Source of the DNA: Parelaphostrongylus tenuis
Taxonomy: Eukaryota; Nematoda; Chromadorea; Rhabditida; Metastrongylidae
Direction: 5' to 3'
DNA length: 64,000 nt
Assembly: GCA_019055375.1 (NCBI GenBank)
Contig: JAHQIW010000280.1
Location: 96,339 to 160,338 of the forward strand
Positions 49,101 to 55,300 of this stretch are shown here, one piece after another. The translations under genes and the position numbers were made by a program. The notes below the pieces were generated by a model. It was not told where the DNA came from. It ran no database searches and saw only the letters and a list, made by a program, of their open reading frames with translations. The first letter of the stretch is position 1; each line of letters begins with the position of its first letter.

Positions 49101-50573
49101 ATTAAACGAAGCAGTGGTTCAAATGTCAATTTTTACCTTTTATTTGATGCCTAATTTTTATTTTACGAGTGGTTGTTGACGACCATCGAATATATCAAAA
49201 CAGACTGCGCAGTGTCGTGCGAGCTTGCGATGCCTCAGAAAGGCGTAGTGGCGATTTCTGTTCATGGCACAAAAGTATAATGTTAAAGGTTTTACTCATA
49301 TCTTAGAATTCTCGTGGTAGACCAGAAAGATTTTCCGATATAAGTAGTGATTATCTAAATGTTTGAGATATATAACTGAATAGTATTAACGAGCGTGAAG
49401 TTTTACCATATAGATCATCCCTCGAAATACGGGACTTTCCATTCGATTCTCATTTTTAAATCTTATAGTCAGAGCCTGAAATATTACGAAATCTTCCTCT
49501 GACTTAAGCAAAGATCTTAAGTTCACCTGCTACTTCCGCATTCTTACAAACATCGAAAAAGTGTTGCGAAGAGTATATTTCCAGGTCTATAGATTAACTC
49601 ATCCTGGATTCACGAGCGGTAAATGAACAGAATAGAATGCAACTGCTCAAAAAGATTTCTTTTCAGCAAGTACAGATATTTTTCAGATAGATACAGGGAA
49701 AAATGGGATATGAATTGTGAAATTGATAATGAATTTAACTCTACTCTTCGTTTTTTGTTAGTGAATAGCATTTTTTGAAATTTCAGGATACGGCATACAT
49801 CACTCGCCGGACGATTCCGACTCGGATCAGCCGGATTTCAGCAGTCGAACACCTGACGTAGAGGAGGCGACATTCAATCGTCGTGGTCCACTAACCATAC
49901 CCGAAGTTCCTGAAGTATGTAAATCAAGCCTAATTGTTATCACACTTCCTCCACATTCTTAAACCTTCCATTTTTATTGTATTTGCAAGGAATTGTTTCG
50001 AGGTATCAGATCTCTTCCAGATTCCATTGAACACCATTTCTATCATTATAATTAGCCCTTAAATGTTTTTTTTCACTATCCAAGACGTTTTATTGCCACT
50101 GTTAATCTCATTCAGCTTACGCTGTAGATTTTTTTTTGTAGAAAGCGGAAATTCCCAGTGACGACAATTTCAATCTGGATCAGCATGACTTCCCACCTCT
50201 GTATGTTTGAACATAGATGAACCTTTGTTGTTTTCCAATTCGGCTCTTTAAAAGTTCATATTATATACGGGAGCAGTAACAACGTTGAAAATACTTTAGT
50301 GGCTTCGGAACTCAACCACGTCCTCCAACACCACCGAAAGATATCAGCGAAGAAAACGTAAAGCCATCGGCGTTCAGCTTAGCCCATGGCTCCCACACTC
50401 CTTCACATTGTGAGTACTATAATCGATTTAGCCATAGTGATAAAAGTACTCCAAAATTTGATGAACTACATTCCCAGCTCATGATGGCCTCCATTCAATC
50501 CTCAAGCATGGCAGTCTAACGCAAGGTGGATCTAAGGAACCATGGATTGACTTCAAAACCATTGATCCTCGCA
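22558..50573 (+). CDS. Long multi-exon gene model, N-terminal part (span of exons)
   Basis: This span groups the plus-strand coding exons at 22558, 22815, 22994, 23155, 26226, (37126), 43527, 45634, 47255, 47713, 49787, 50142, 50300 and 50478. Together they code for roughly 460 residues rich in Pro, Ser, Asp, Glu and His, with no transmembrane segment, coiled coil or recognised domain; the product looks intrinsically disordered. The eight exons from 43527 onward chain in phase without exception, and the first five are all phase 0. The link between the two groups, and the exon at 37126, are inferred. No terminal exon or stop was found, so the gene continues beyond 50573. Long disordered, cassette-exon N termini occur in several membrane-associated families (reticulons are one to test), but no such domain is visible here. 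Confidence 0.5.
22815..22904 (+). CDS. Exon B: 30-residue symmetric exon
   Basis: Bounded by TACTACAG and GTAAGT, exactly 90 nt, phase 0 at both ends. It reads PSTTPASNVPTGQVSADGFG and on to QLSQK. The core P.TGQ.S.DG is related to the next two exons (STGQASSDG, STGQASTEG), so the three look like old tandem exon duplicates. Skipping it would keep the frame. Confidence 0.65.
22994..23074 (+). CDS. Exon C: 27-residue repeat exon
   Basis: Acceptor GTGATTCAG, donor GTGAGC, 81 nt, phase 0/0. It reads APPAPSSVASTGQASSDG and ends SGGFEK. It is separated from exon B by an 89-nt intron and from exon D by an 80-nt intron, short for this locus, which fits local duplication of an exon-intron unit. Confidence 0.7.
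23155..23235 (+). CDS. Exon D: 27-residue repeat exon, duplicate of C
   Basis: Acceptor CTGGTACAG; reads APPAPGSISSTGQASTEG and ends SNGFEK. Same length and phase as exon C, with 18 of 27 residues identical in register. The donor is GTTGTT, weaker than that of exon C (GTGAGC), so this exon may be used inefficiently or be skipped. Confidence 0.65.
23236..25020 (+). other. Intron sequence
   Basis: AT-rich. Minus-strand frames at 23805-24011 and 24149-24382 look mildly protein-like, but both strands and several frames are similarly open and no start or splice evidence was found. CTATAGTTACTATAG near 24790 is a short imperfect palindrome. Confidence 0.35.
25025..25320 (-). repeat. tRNA-derived SINE (family A), near full length
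   Basis: Head near 25310 on the minus strand, B-box-like GGTTCGATCTCGCGCTTGCG, body with GCCAGATATGAAATCAGTCA and the end GATTGATCAACGTCGAGAGC, followed by CTTTATC. The closest match is the copy at 54026. Confidence 0.8.
25500..25570 (-). repeat. SINE family A, 3' fragment
   Basis: A minus-strand remnant with AGGTCAGATATGTATTAGAA and CCTAGGGATTGAAAATACCG and the tail CCATATCCTTTAT. Only the distal third survives. Confidence 0.5.
26226..26315 (+). CDS. Exon E: 30-residue symmetric exon
   Basis: Acceptor CTTTGACTAG, donor GTTTAT, 90 nt, phase 0/0. It reads VDHDVLEEYGQQFVNQMQQA and then LFGKPPEGGE. This is the only exon of the first group with an amphipathic, possibly helical segment rather than low-complexity sequence. 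The GTTTAT donor is suboptimal. Coding call is based on codon pattern and phase. Confidence 0.6.
26316..28062 (+). other. Intron sequence
   Basis: AT-rich with no supported exon. A minus-strand tRNA-like segment (GCCTCAGTGGCGCAACGGAA, then GGGTTCAAAGCC) at 27120-27215 is probably a SINE remnant. Confidence 0.4.
28063..28117. repeat. CT microsatellite
   Basis: About 50 bp of TC/TTTC units, pyrimidine-pure on the plus strand. Confidence 0.9.
28290..28420 (+). repeat. tRNA-like SINE fragment (family C)
   Basis: B-box GAGGGTTCGAAGTCACCTC is followed by GGTTCCAAGTTCTGCTCG and ATTCTTGTGGGCGTC. The order parallels the copies at 7970 and 37590. Confidence 0.45.
28475..28564 (+). CDS. Candidate alternative first exon
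   Basis: ATG 28475 opens exactly 30 codons (MRNSPPAIGVNTAKLHPTSA then IKSSMESPNV), ending at a perfect GTAAGT donor in phase 0. An in-frame TAA lies four codons upstream. The hydrophilic, SPP-containing start resembles exon A (MDSPPDFSPN). An internal promoter giving a shorter isoform is the natural explanation, but no promoter element was identified and it could be chance. Confidence 0.4.
28565..32299 (+). other. Intron sequence with SINE copies
   Basis: AT-rich. It holds a family B SINE fragment on the minus strand (about 29285-29400; B-box GGATTGATCTCCCC) and the family A copy listed separately. Two GC-richer patches (29650-29770 and 30030-30130) share GTCTTCGTCGTC-like blocks but are not coding in any frame. 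Confidence 0.35.
30505..30720 (+). repeat. tRNA-derived SINE (family A)
   Basis: Clear pol III boxes: GTGTAGCGCAGTGGTTACTG (A) and ATCGGTTCGATCTCGCG (B). The body (GGTAAGTAAATGGTGCCAC, then GGCAACCGGAAG and GGCCAGACATG) is diverged from, but ordered like, other family A members. Confidence 0.65.
32300..32560 (-). repeat. tRNA-derived SINE (family A)
   Basis: Minus strand: a damaged head near CACGGGTGGCGAAGTGTTAG, GATCGATCCTGCGCTGCAGG, GTAAATTGGTACCAGACGTG and GACCAGATATGAATTGAGTC, ending in GAATGCATGGCACATCAGTC. A family A member in the usual order. Confidence 0.75.
32561..34671 (+). other. Intron sequence
   Basis: Outside the hairpin repeat at 33140-33412 nothing with coding support was found. 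The 105-codon plus frame at 33391 starts in that repeat and is AT-driven. Confidence 0.35.
33140..33412. repeat. Hairpin-forming repeat, partner of 3540-3665
   Basis: Arms GGGGTGACTTATAGAGCCCG (33142) and its inverted counterpart CGGGCTCTTTAAGTCAGCCC (33306) are separated by about 140 bp. The right arm continues to about 33412 as the reverse complement of the block at 3540-3665. TIR-like ends suggest a small non-autonomous DNA transposon of unknown type; no transposase is present. Confidence 0.65.
34714..34775 (-). ncRNA. Hammerhead-like ribozyme core, left arm
   Basis: On the minus strand: CTGAAGA, a short GGC/GCC stem with a GAAT-containing loop, GAAAC, a possible three-pair stem III and the GTC cleavage triplet, followed by AAATAAAG, which could pair with upstream CTTT to form part of stem I. 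One extra A sits between CTGAAGA and stem II compared with the textbook hammerhead, so activity is uncertain. Confidence 0.4.
35681..35742 (+). ncRNA. Hammerhead-like ribozyme core, right arm
   Basis: Same arrangement as the left arm on the plus strand: CTGAAGA at 35693, GAAAC at 35712, GTC at 35724. Stem II here reads AAGC/TGCC and is weakened relative to the left arm (AGGC/TGCC), suggesting decay of this copy. Confidence 0.35.
36035..36410 (-). mobile_element. RTE-type non-LTR retrotransposon, C-terminal relic
   Basis: Minus-strand translation gives KIRYAGHVMRFNENRWTRAV then TDWIHRDVKRSTGRPPIRWS, the conserved region after the reverse transcriptase in RTE elements. Downstream, after a frameshift, comes HWATLARD-like sequence. 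Upstream (36310-36390) GVVRLKNL fits the preceding GVTRLTQ-type segment with a deletion. Stops and shifts make it a dead 5'-truncated copy. Confidence 0.8.
37126..37277 (+). CDS. Exon F candidate
   Basis: Acceptor CCATTACAG is followed by a phase-0 frame with protein-like codons (DDLDLDAGFLLVGRKSFRVT then GREEIHLLNRTPDNIDQPPV). The 3' end is uncertain: GTTGTT at 37278 leaves phase 2, GTCGTG at 37187 phase 1, GTGACA at 37180 phase 0. Only the last would fit exon G directly, giving an 18-residue exon. It could also belong to an unseen transcript. Confidence 0.4.
37580..37690 (+). repeat. tRNA-like SINE fragment (family C)
   Basis: B-box GCGGGTTCGATTCTC with TTTGAGATTCAAAGTTCTGCT downstream and ATCATACCATCGCC at its end. 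The end resembles ATCATGTCATCGC in the copy at 47415. Confidence 0.5.
38340..38560 (-). repeat. SINE with Leu/Ser-tRNA-like head (family B)
   Basis: The minus strand begins GGGGCCGTGTCCGAGTGGCT and has a GC-rich middle. The body (AATTGCAAGGAGACTTGCTC, GTGCTAGCACTG, GGATCCGCATAATG) parallels the plus copy at 14672. The two frames spanning it are not genes. Confidence 0.7.
43527..43638 (+). CDS. Exon G
   Basis: Acceptor CGTTTTCAG, donor GTTAGT, phase 0 in and 1 out. It reads NQDMSSGRSDVLDKSYGDLI and then DIPKNEPHPEPPKPNDR. Acidic and proline-rich with no domain. Its phase-1 end is completed to glycine by the first two bases of exon H. Confidence 0.75.
43639..45633 (+). other. Intron between exons G and H
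   Basis: AT-rich. A 68-codon plus frame at 43982-44188 is protein-like but has no splice sites and would end in a stop. Nothing else was seen. Confidence 0.45.
45634..45713 (+). CDS. Exon H
   Basis: Acceptor TTTTTTCCAG, donor GTAAGC, phase 1 in and 0 out. It reads (G)ELSEGGKHSTTPSMDSSRS and EHPHDIY. Serine-rich and hydrophilic, with possible proline-directed phosphosites (TTPS). The minus-strand frame overlapping it is a shadow. Confidence 0.75.
46436..46515 (+). repeat. tRNA-like SINE fragment
   Basis: CCAAGTAGCGCAGTGGTTAA is a good A box. ATCAGGAAGCAA is shared with the head at 14672, and the B box (GTCCTGTTTGATAATC) is degenerate. Confidence 0.5.
47255..47327 (+). CDS. Exon I
   Basis: Acceptor CTTCTTTTAG, donor GTTAGT, phase 0 in and 1 out, 73 nt. 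It reads DPKPVEVKHTDKQHDHDHFY and STRD. The HDHDH cluster could bind metal weakly, but no motif is claimed. Confidence 0.75.
47415..47530 (+). repeat. tRNA-like SINE fragment (family C)
   Basis: CTGGATTCGAATCCCAGCTG is a B box. TGCAAGTGTTTTTGCACATA and ACTCTACATTACTGG follow, the same tail as the copies at 51873 and 54575. Confidence 0.6.
47713..47859 (+). CDS. Exon J
   Basis: Acceptor CTGTTTTTCAG, donor GTAAGC, phase 1/1, 147 nt (skippable in frame). It reads (D)MPFEPVGRGGVPLDQLIE then DQAAEVHGDVDEILHRVHEN and DEKKDHIPSD. The middle is the best helix candidate in the second exon group (hydrophobics spaced at LIE, VDEIL, VHE). Confidence 0.8.
48930..49015 (-). repeat. tRNA-like sequence, minus strand
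   Basis: GAGGGTTCAAATCCACC is a consensus B box. The upstream TGGTATTGTGTGAGCGAGCG is an A-box-like segment, but the cloverleaf does not close, so it is treated as a SINE head rather than a tRNA gene. Confidence 0.4.
49787..49914 (+). CDS. Exon K
   Basis: Acceptor AATTTCAG, donor GTATGT, phase 1 in and 0 out. It reads (R)YGIHHSPDDSDSDQPDF then SSRTPDVEEATFNRRGPLTI and PEVPE. The DDSDSDQ run is a typical casein-kinase-2-type acidic serine stretch. No domain recognised. Confidence 0.8.
50142..50200 (+). CDS. Exon L
   Basis: Acceptor TTTTTTTGTAG, donor GTATGT, phase 0 in and 2 out, 59 nt. It reads KAEIPSDDNFNLDQHDFPP(L). Its odd phase is matched exactly by exon M, which supports both. Confidence 0.75.
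50300..50409 (+). CDS. Exon M
   Basis: Acceptor ATACTTTAG, donor GTGAGT, phase 2 in and 1 out. It reads (L)GFGTQPRPPTPPKDISEEN then VKPSAFSLAHGSHTPSH. PRPPTPPK is a plausible SH3-type proline-rich ligand. It is separated from L by a 99-nt intron and from N by a 68-nt intron. Confidence 0.8.
50478..50573 (+). CDS. Exon N, last exon recognised
   Basis: Acceptor ACATTCCCAG, donor GTGAGT, phase 1/1. It reads (S)HDGLHSILKHGSLTQGGS then KEPWIDFKTIDPR. The final segment is more hydrophobic and ordered-looking than earlier exons, as expected just before a folded domain. That next exon was not found in the window, and the frame stays open at the donor. Confidence 0.75.
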
Positions 50574-50689
50574 GTGAGTTCGATTTTGATGACTAACCCT
50601 TCGAGAACCACAGCAATCTTTGTTCGCATAGTGTTCGCAAACAGATCGCAATTTCTCAATCTAAATAGTGTTTTTTCCTTCGTTTTGAA

Positions 50690-51130
50690 GGAGTGTCTAG
50701 GTGTTTTGTAATATTTGATACTTAATGTTTTTTGTGAGAAAATAAGGTAACACAAAAGTACACCACAGCGATTCCCAACAAATCAGCTGTGTAAATGAAG
50801 CGATGGGCTGACTACTCCAAGTGCGAAATTCCATCTTCTCTTCGCTCCTACAGTGCACTGTGGAAGCCGTTACAAAAAAAAACAAGCCTAGTGTTAGTAT
50901 CGCCATTTTTTAAGTCATCGAATAACAACTAAAAGTTCAGTGAAAAACCGGGTATAGACGGGAGCCCGAGGTACAATACACGTCAAAGGTGAAGGAAGCG
51001 TAGTCTTCTCTTTGCTGCTACAGCGCACTGAGAGGGTTTCTCCAGAAATCACTGAAGTTGTTGGATGGCCGTTTCCCAAGCAATCGAATGACTAACGAAA
51101 AGCCTTGGAAATAGTCTAGTCCAGCAAAAA
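50690..51130 (+). repeat. Dispersed dimeric repeat, copy 2
   Basis: Monomer cores CTTCGCTCCTACAGTGCACT (50842) and TTTGCTGCTACAGCGCACTG (51012) are about 170 bp apart. It ends after TCCAGCAAAAAGGCCTCTGA. Confidence 0.75.
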
Positions 51131-51424
51131 GGCCTCTGAATAATGGTATGTTCAAAACAACACACGCGGTCCCACACGGCTGAACGGAACTCTTTTAACG
51201 ATCAACAAATGGTACCGGTGGTGATGTTTTCGTTTGGATATTTACATCAACGACATTTATGAATAGTGTTATGATTTGACTTACTGGCCCACGAAAAACA
51301 GAAAGTTGATTTCGCATCTGCAGAAATTGAAACATGCACCGTAAGGCTGTTATGACAAAAGAAAGCGTAATAACAATAGTAAGTTGAGACTCAAGGTTTT
51401 ATGTTGAAATGATAAACCGAAAGG

Positions 51425-51710
51425 TAAAGGATATGGATAAACCCCTCGGTGTTAATTAATCTCTGAGGTATACGTATGTTTCGACTTCATCGAGCAGCGT
51501 TAATGGTGATTAAATGCATACCTTTATAATGGGGCTTAATGACCCGCGGCGCTTACGGATTATCAAATCAGTGTTGCTATTCTCCCAGACAAGTCTAGCA
51601 ACAATTTTGCGACCCCGGAGGGATGGAGGACTAGGCGAGCTTTGGTCGTTAGGTCATACCATCGACTACGTTTGTGTTGCAGGGAATCTCCAATCATTGC
51701 GCTATTACGT
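51425..51710 (-). repeat. tRNA-derived SINE (family A), diverged
   Basis: Minus-strand order: GCGCAATGATTGGAGATTCC, a damaged B box near GTATGACCTAACGACC, TTGCTAGACTTGTCTGGGAG and TGATAATCCGTAAGCGCC. The tail TATCCATATCCTTT is at the low-coordinate end. Confidence 0.6.
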
Positions 51711-51831
51711 TATCAACTTTCAGAAAATAAGAGGCAGTAAAATTTTGGTCGGAATTCATTTATTTGACCGCCTCTTGCGGTGGTATGATCTTAAAATACA
51801 CCCAATGATATAGAATGCTATGCAGAAACAT

Positions 51832-51946
51832 TTGCGTCAGCCGGGAACGAACCCAGATCTCACTCGAACTCAGCGTCGGTGGTGCAACGGTTTAGGACGC
51901 GCTCCCGCAAAGAGTGAGATCTGGGTTCGAATCCCGGCTGACGCAA
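51832..51946 (+). repeat. Snap-back tRNA-like element (family C SINE head with inverted 3' half)
   Basis: 51873-51944 folds as a nearly complete tRNA. The 7-bp acceptor stem is GCGTCGG/CTGACGC. The anticodon stem CGCTC/GAGTG (51900-51904/51912-51916) has loop CCGCAAA, hence anticodon GCA at 51907-51909. The T arm is CTGGG TTCGAAT CCCGG. Position 33 is C instead of U and the D stem has a mismatch, so it is probably not a working tRNA-Cys. Immediately upstream, 51832-51865 is an inverted copy of the 3' half (51912-51946), allowing a 34-bp hairpin. The tail AAGTGTTTTGCAG and ACTCTACATTATTGGGTATA is the SINE family tail. Confidence 0.7.
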
Positions 51947-52279
51947 GTGTTTTGCAGAAAACTCTACATTATTGGGTATATTATAATTCAAGATTGTCTA
52001 TCATCTAGTACTTTCACATCGTGTCATAGTGTTCAGTGAATTATACGAAGCTCTGTAAAGTTAGTGGACTCATTTAACCTTCGTTCGACCCGAATTCCCG
52101 TATCTTCGAGTAAATCAAACTCTTATCTTGTCGTACACGCTACCATCGTGGCATTCATAAAACCTTTCCGGATGGCAGTTGGTCGATTTTCGAAAACGGC
52201 GCCCGATCTTCTTATTCTGTAAGGATTTTTCTTTCTTAGTTTCGAGAGTGAAATCTCGAGGTTTTTTGTATTGCACTGA

Positions 52280-52735
52280 AACTACATAATATTCTCTACA
52301 CGTTCAAATACTCCTTTTATATATATAGCCTTAGATTTGAGGAAAACTCGGGATGGGGGACGTAATCTTTTTCGCTCTTACAGCTCACTTTGAAGACCTT
52401 CTCAAAAAACAAATATATCTTTGGATTCGTCGTGATTTGTGCTATCGGATGGCTATTAGTTTAGTGTGATGAAAAGCCATCTACAGTCTGTGACTCTTAC
52501 CGTGCGAAAAAGCAGTCTGATGTGAAACGTGATTTTATTTTCGCTGTTACAGCGCAAGTGTTGGAATCGTCGAAATTTCAGCTTTTCAATTACTTATATA
52601 ATTTTGATAAGAAAGCTGTGTTCAGCAAAAAAAGACCTTCGAAGTAGTAAGCGTCAAAAGGACCCAGACCTCTCGAAAGTTGAGGATCAAAAGAATCGTC
52701 ACCGCCTTCAAAGGGTTAAACGCCTCCGCATATAA
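52280..52735 (+). repeat. Dispersed dimeric repeat, copy 3
   Basis: Cores TTTTTCGCTCTTACAGCTCA (52368) and TTTTCGCTGTTACAGCGCAA (52534) are 166 bp apart. The upstream ATATTCTCTACACG block is shared with copies 1, 4 and 5, and AGGATCAAAAGAATCG is at the end. Confidence 0.8.
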
Positions 52736-53400
52736 AGCCCGTCCGTCAATTGTCTTCCACGAGCTACTACTAGACGTCGCCGCATGGAAATATCGATAGC
52801 TGGCCGACTGCCAACAAACGGACTCATTCAGTCGATGCCCGACGAGGGACGTTTACTCACTCGGCCATAAATAGCAGCTGTCAATGTCGTGTAGTGTTGC
52901 TTTCAGAATTATTCGAAATCCCCTCCCTCCTCGCCGAATGGACGGAGACGGGGCGAAAAGCTGCCGACGAGGCGGTTGCTTGGCCTGGTTGGGCTGAGGC
53001 GCCAGAGGGAGGCGGAGAGCGGGAGTTGGCCCTGATGTGGTTGGTGTGTCTGTGTGTGTGTTTTGTCTCGGCCAGGAATCGATGCACGGTCTTGTTTACC
53101 ATCGGTACTCCACTGGAGGACAAACAGGGCATCAGAAAATTGTTACAGTCGTTGTTTGTGTTATTGTAATGATCATGGATCGATTGATTGATTCATCATT
53201 TCGATCGCGGTTTTTGTTCATCGTCCGTCAGTCTCTGCCTCTGACTTGATGAGACGACGACGTCCCACGACTCATCGCGGCTTGCCTCGTCTCGTCCCGT
53301 CGTCGATCCACCGTCTATTCATTTGCAGCCTGCCATTTTGCAACGACGCCGACAACGGCGTTGACGAGGCGAGAGAGGCGAGGCGAGGCGAGGCGAGGCG
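52727..53400 (+). promoter_or_regulatory. GC-rich island with TATA-like box, possible internal promoter
   Basis: CGCATATAAAGCCC at 52728 has a TATA-like core, followed by several hundred bases of much higher GC than the surrounding introns (GACGGAGACGGGGCG, then CCACGACTCATCGCGG). Such islands at internal positions often mark promoters of short isoforms. Frames through it (from 52894, for instance) are open on both strands, which is expected at this GC and is not taken as coding. Confidence 0.3.
53366..53400 (+). repeat. (GAGGC)n minisatellite
   Basis: Seven consecutive near-perfect pentamers (GCGAG/GAGGC), purine-rich except for one C per unit. Confidence 0.85.
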
Positions 53401-54025
53401 ACCAACGGTTCACTCTCATTAGCATATTGTCCGACGACACTCGATTACCAACGCTGATTAGGAGGGCGTAGAGGCCGTGTGTGTTGTCTCGTGTTGCTAT
53501 GCTCACATTATGAGGTTATGCCTGTGTGTCTCTGCCTAGTCCTCAGAATCTCACTTACTGGTTATCTCGAGGTCATTTACATTCCTACCCGAAAGTCTGA
53601 AATTTCCCTAAAATCTACATCTAATCAGCTTGTTGACCTGGCAACTCGCCAGCTTAGTTGACAGCTCTGTGTGATGTTTTTCGAGTTTATGCAAAATTTC
53701 TGGACTATATATTTTCGCTTGATCCACTTTAACCCATCTGTTTATGTGGAATAGAGGCTCAGAATCATTTCCAATTGTTTTCCTTCCGGAGTCAACTTTT
53801 TTTTCTTAGTGTTCTGAGATCTAGTGAAACCTGAAATACCGTACTTTTCTCGATTCTTTGTATTTGGCTGAGTGCCTTGACCTCCGGGTTTTCCTCTGTA
53901 AATGTGCAAAGTGGGAGTTTGCTTCTAATCAGCTTCCTAACTTGGCTGAGTGACTGACCCCTGAGTTTTACGATATCTCTCAATTTAGGCCTTAATCCTA
54001 AATTTTATATTCTCCACTTATCCAT

Positions 54026-54330
54026 CTTGAGCGCATGTGGCGCAGTGGTTAGAGGTGCCCTGCGTCGCACATGGAGTCACTGGTTCGATCTCGCGCTCAT
54101 GGCTCACCAAGCCATCCATCCCTCCGGGGTCGGTAAATTGGTACCAGACAGGTCTCAGACTTGTCTGGGAGGATAAGCAGCACTGACTCGGTTCAGCGGG
54201 AGGCCACCGCGAGTCATTGTAAAGGCCAGATATGCATTCAGTCACCCCAAACGAAGTTAGAAATTGAAGTCGAATGCATGGCGCATCCCTAAGGGATTGA
54301 TCAACGCCGAGAGCTTTATCCTTTTTATCC
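54026..54330 (+). repeat. tRNA-derived SINE (family A), best copy
   Basis: A box TGTGGCGCAGTGGTTAGAGG, B box CACTGGTTCGATCTCGCG, then GGTAAATTGGTACCAGACAG, GATAAGCAGCACTGACTCGG, GTAAAGGCCAGATATGCATT and GCATGGCGCATCCC. The tail TTTATCCTTTTTATCCTTTATCC is made of short direct units. It is inserted inside a tandem-repeat monomer. It gives the longest minus-strand frame in the window (182 codons), which is not a gene. Confidence 0.85.
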
Positions 54331-54574
54331 TTTATCCATCTTATCTCATGTATATGTACGGAATAGAGCACAGTATCATTTCTAATTGTTTTCCTTTCGG
54401 AACTACTTCTTTCCTCAATGCCCCAAAATTCGATGTAATCTGAAACACCTACTTTTTCGATTCTCTTTATTTGGCTGGGTGCCTTGACCTCTTGGTTTTC
54501 GCTCCGATACTGACGCTTGGCAGCTGGCAGATAGATGCGTTGTAGCGTAGAAAGAGTGGTGTGCAAAATGGGCG

Positions 54575-54685
54575 TCTGTAGTGCAACGTGTTAAGCACGA
54601 GCTCTCGGATAGAATGAGAGTGGGTTCGAGTTCCGCCTGACGTGAAATTTTTGCACATCACTCTACATCAAAGGGTATATTTGGA
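54575..54685 (+). repeat. tRNA-like SINE (family C) inside the tandem array
   Basis: GGCGTCTGTAGTGCAACGTG, B box GTGGGTTCGAGTTCCGCC, then the tail TTTTTGCACATCACTCTACATC and GGGTATATTT, matching the copies at 47415 and 51873. Confidence 0.7.
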
Positions 54686-55300
54686 AAAAAAATACCACCG
54701 CTAGAGACGGTTAAATAAAAAGAATCTCCTTTCCGATGCCTTCCAATTTAGGCCTCAGTTTTAGACTTTATATTCTCCATTTATCCACTTTATCCCATTT
54801 GTATGTGCAAAATAGAAGCTCAGTATCATTTATAAGTGCTTTCTCTTCTATTAATTTTTCTCTCACCGTAATGAGATCTAAAGTAAGTTGAAGTACCGTC
54901 CTTTTTTGGATTATTTGTATTTGGCTGCGCGCCTTGACCTCCGGGTTTTCCCTCCGATACTGTGCACACTCGGGAATTTTCTTCTGGTCAGCTTCTTGAG
55001 TTGGCTAAATGACTGGCCCATTGATTTTTCATCTCTCAAGTTTAGACCTCAATTCCAGATTTCGTATTCTCCATTGGTTCACAATCAATTTCGCAACAGT
55101 GTGTGCAGAATAGAGGCTAAGTATGACTCACAAACGTTTTCTTTTTGGAATTAATTTTCCTCTAATTTTCGGTAGCAAATGTCGTTTGAGATTCCGCTCT
55201 CTCGTCAGTTTTTTTTTAATGCTTAGCGGCATGACTTTGACATTTGCTTTCCGATACCGTGCAAATGCTCGGAGTTTTTTTATTTAGAAGATTGATCCTC

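Larger units (their letters stand above)
53580..55300 (+). repeat. ~300-bp tandem repeat array interrupted by two SINEs
   Basis: Anchor TTGGCTGAGTGCCTTGACC at 53864 recurs at 54471 and 54921, and in degraded form at about 55226. AATAGAGGCTCAGAATCATT at 53752 recurs near 54363, 54810 and 55110. After removing the two inserted SINEs the spacing is about 300 bp throughout, giving four to five copies at moderate divergence. Frames across it are by-products. Confidence 0.8.

Noticed and set aside
51873..51944. Functional tRNA-Cys gene
   Set aside because: Cloverleaf is nearly complete but U33 is replaced by C, the D stem is mismatched, and the same sequence with SINE tail recurs at 47415 and 54575.
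52894..53169. Plus frames in the GC island and an 83-codon minus frame
   Set aside because: Several frames on both strands are open at once, as expected from high GC with few stops; no recognised motif.
54018..54566. 182-codon minus-strand frame, the longest in the window
   Set aside because: It coincides with a SINE and the flanking tandem repeat monomer; similar frames occur in other SINE copies (18837, 25050).
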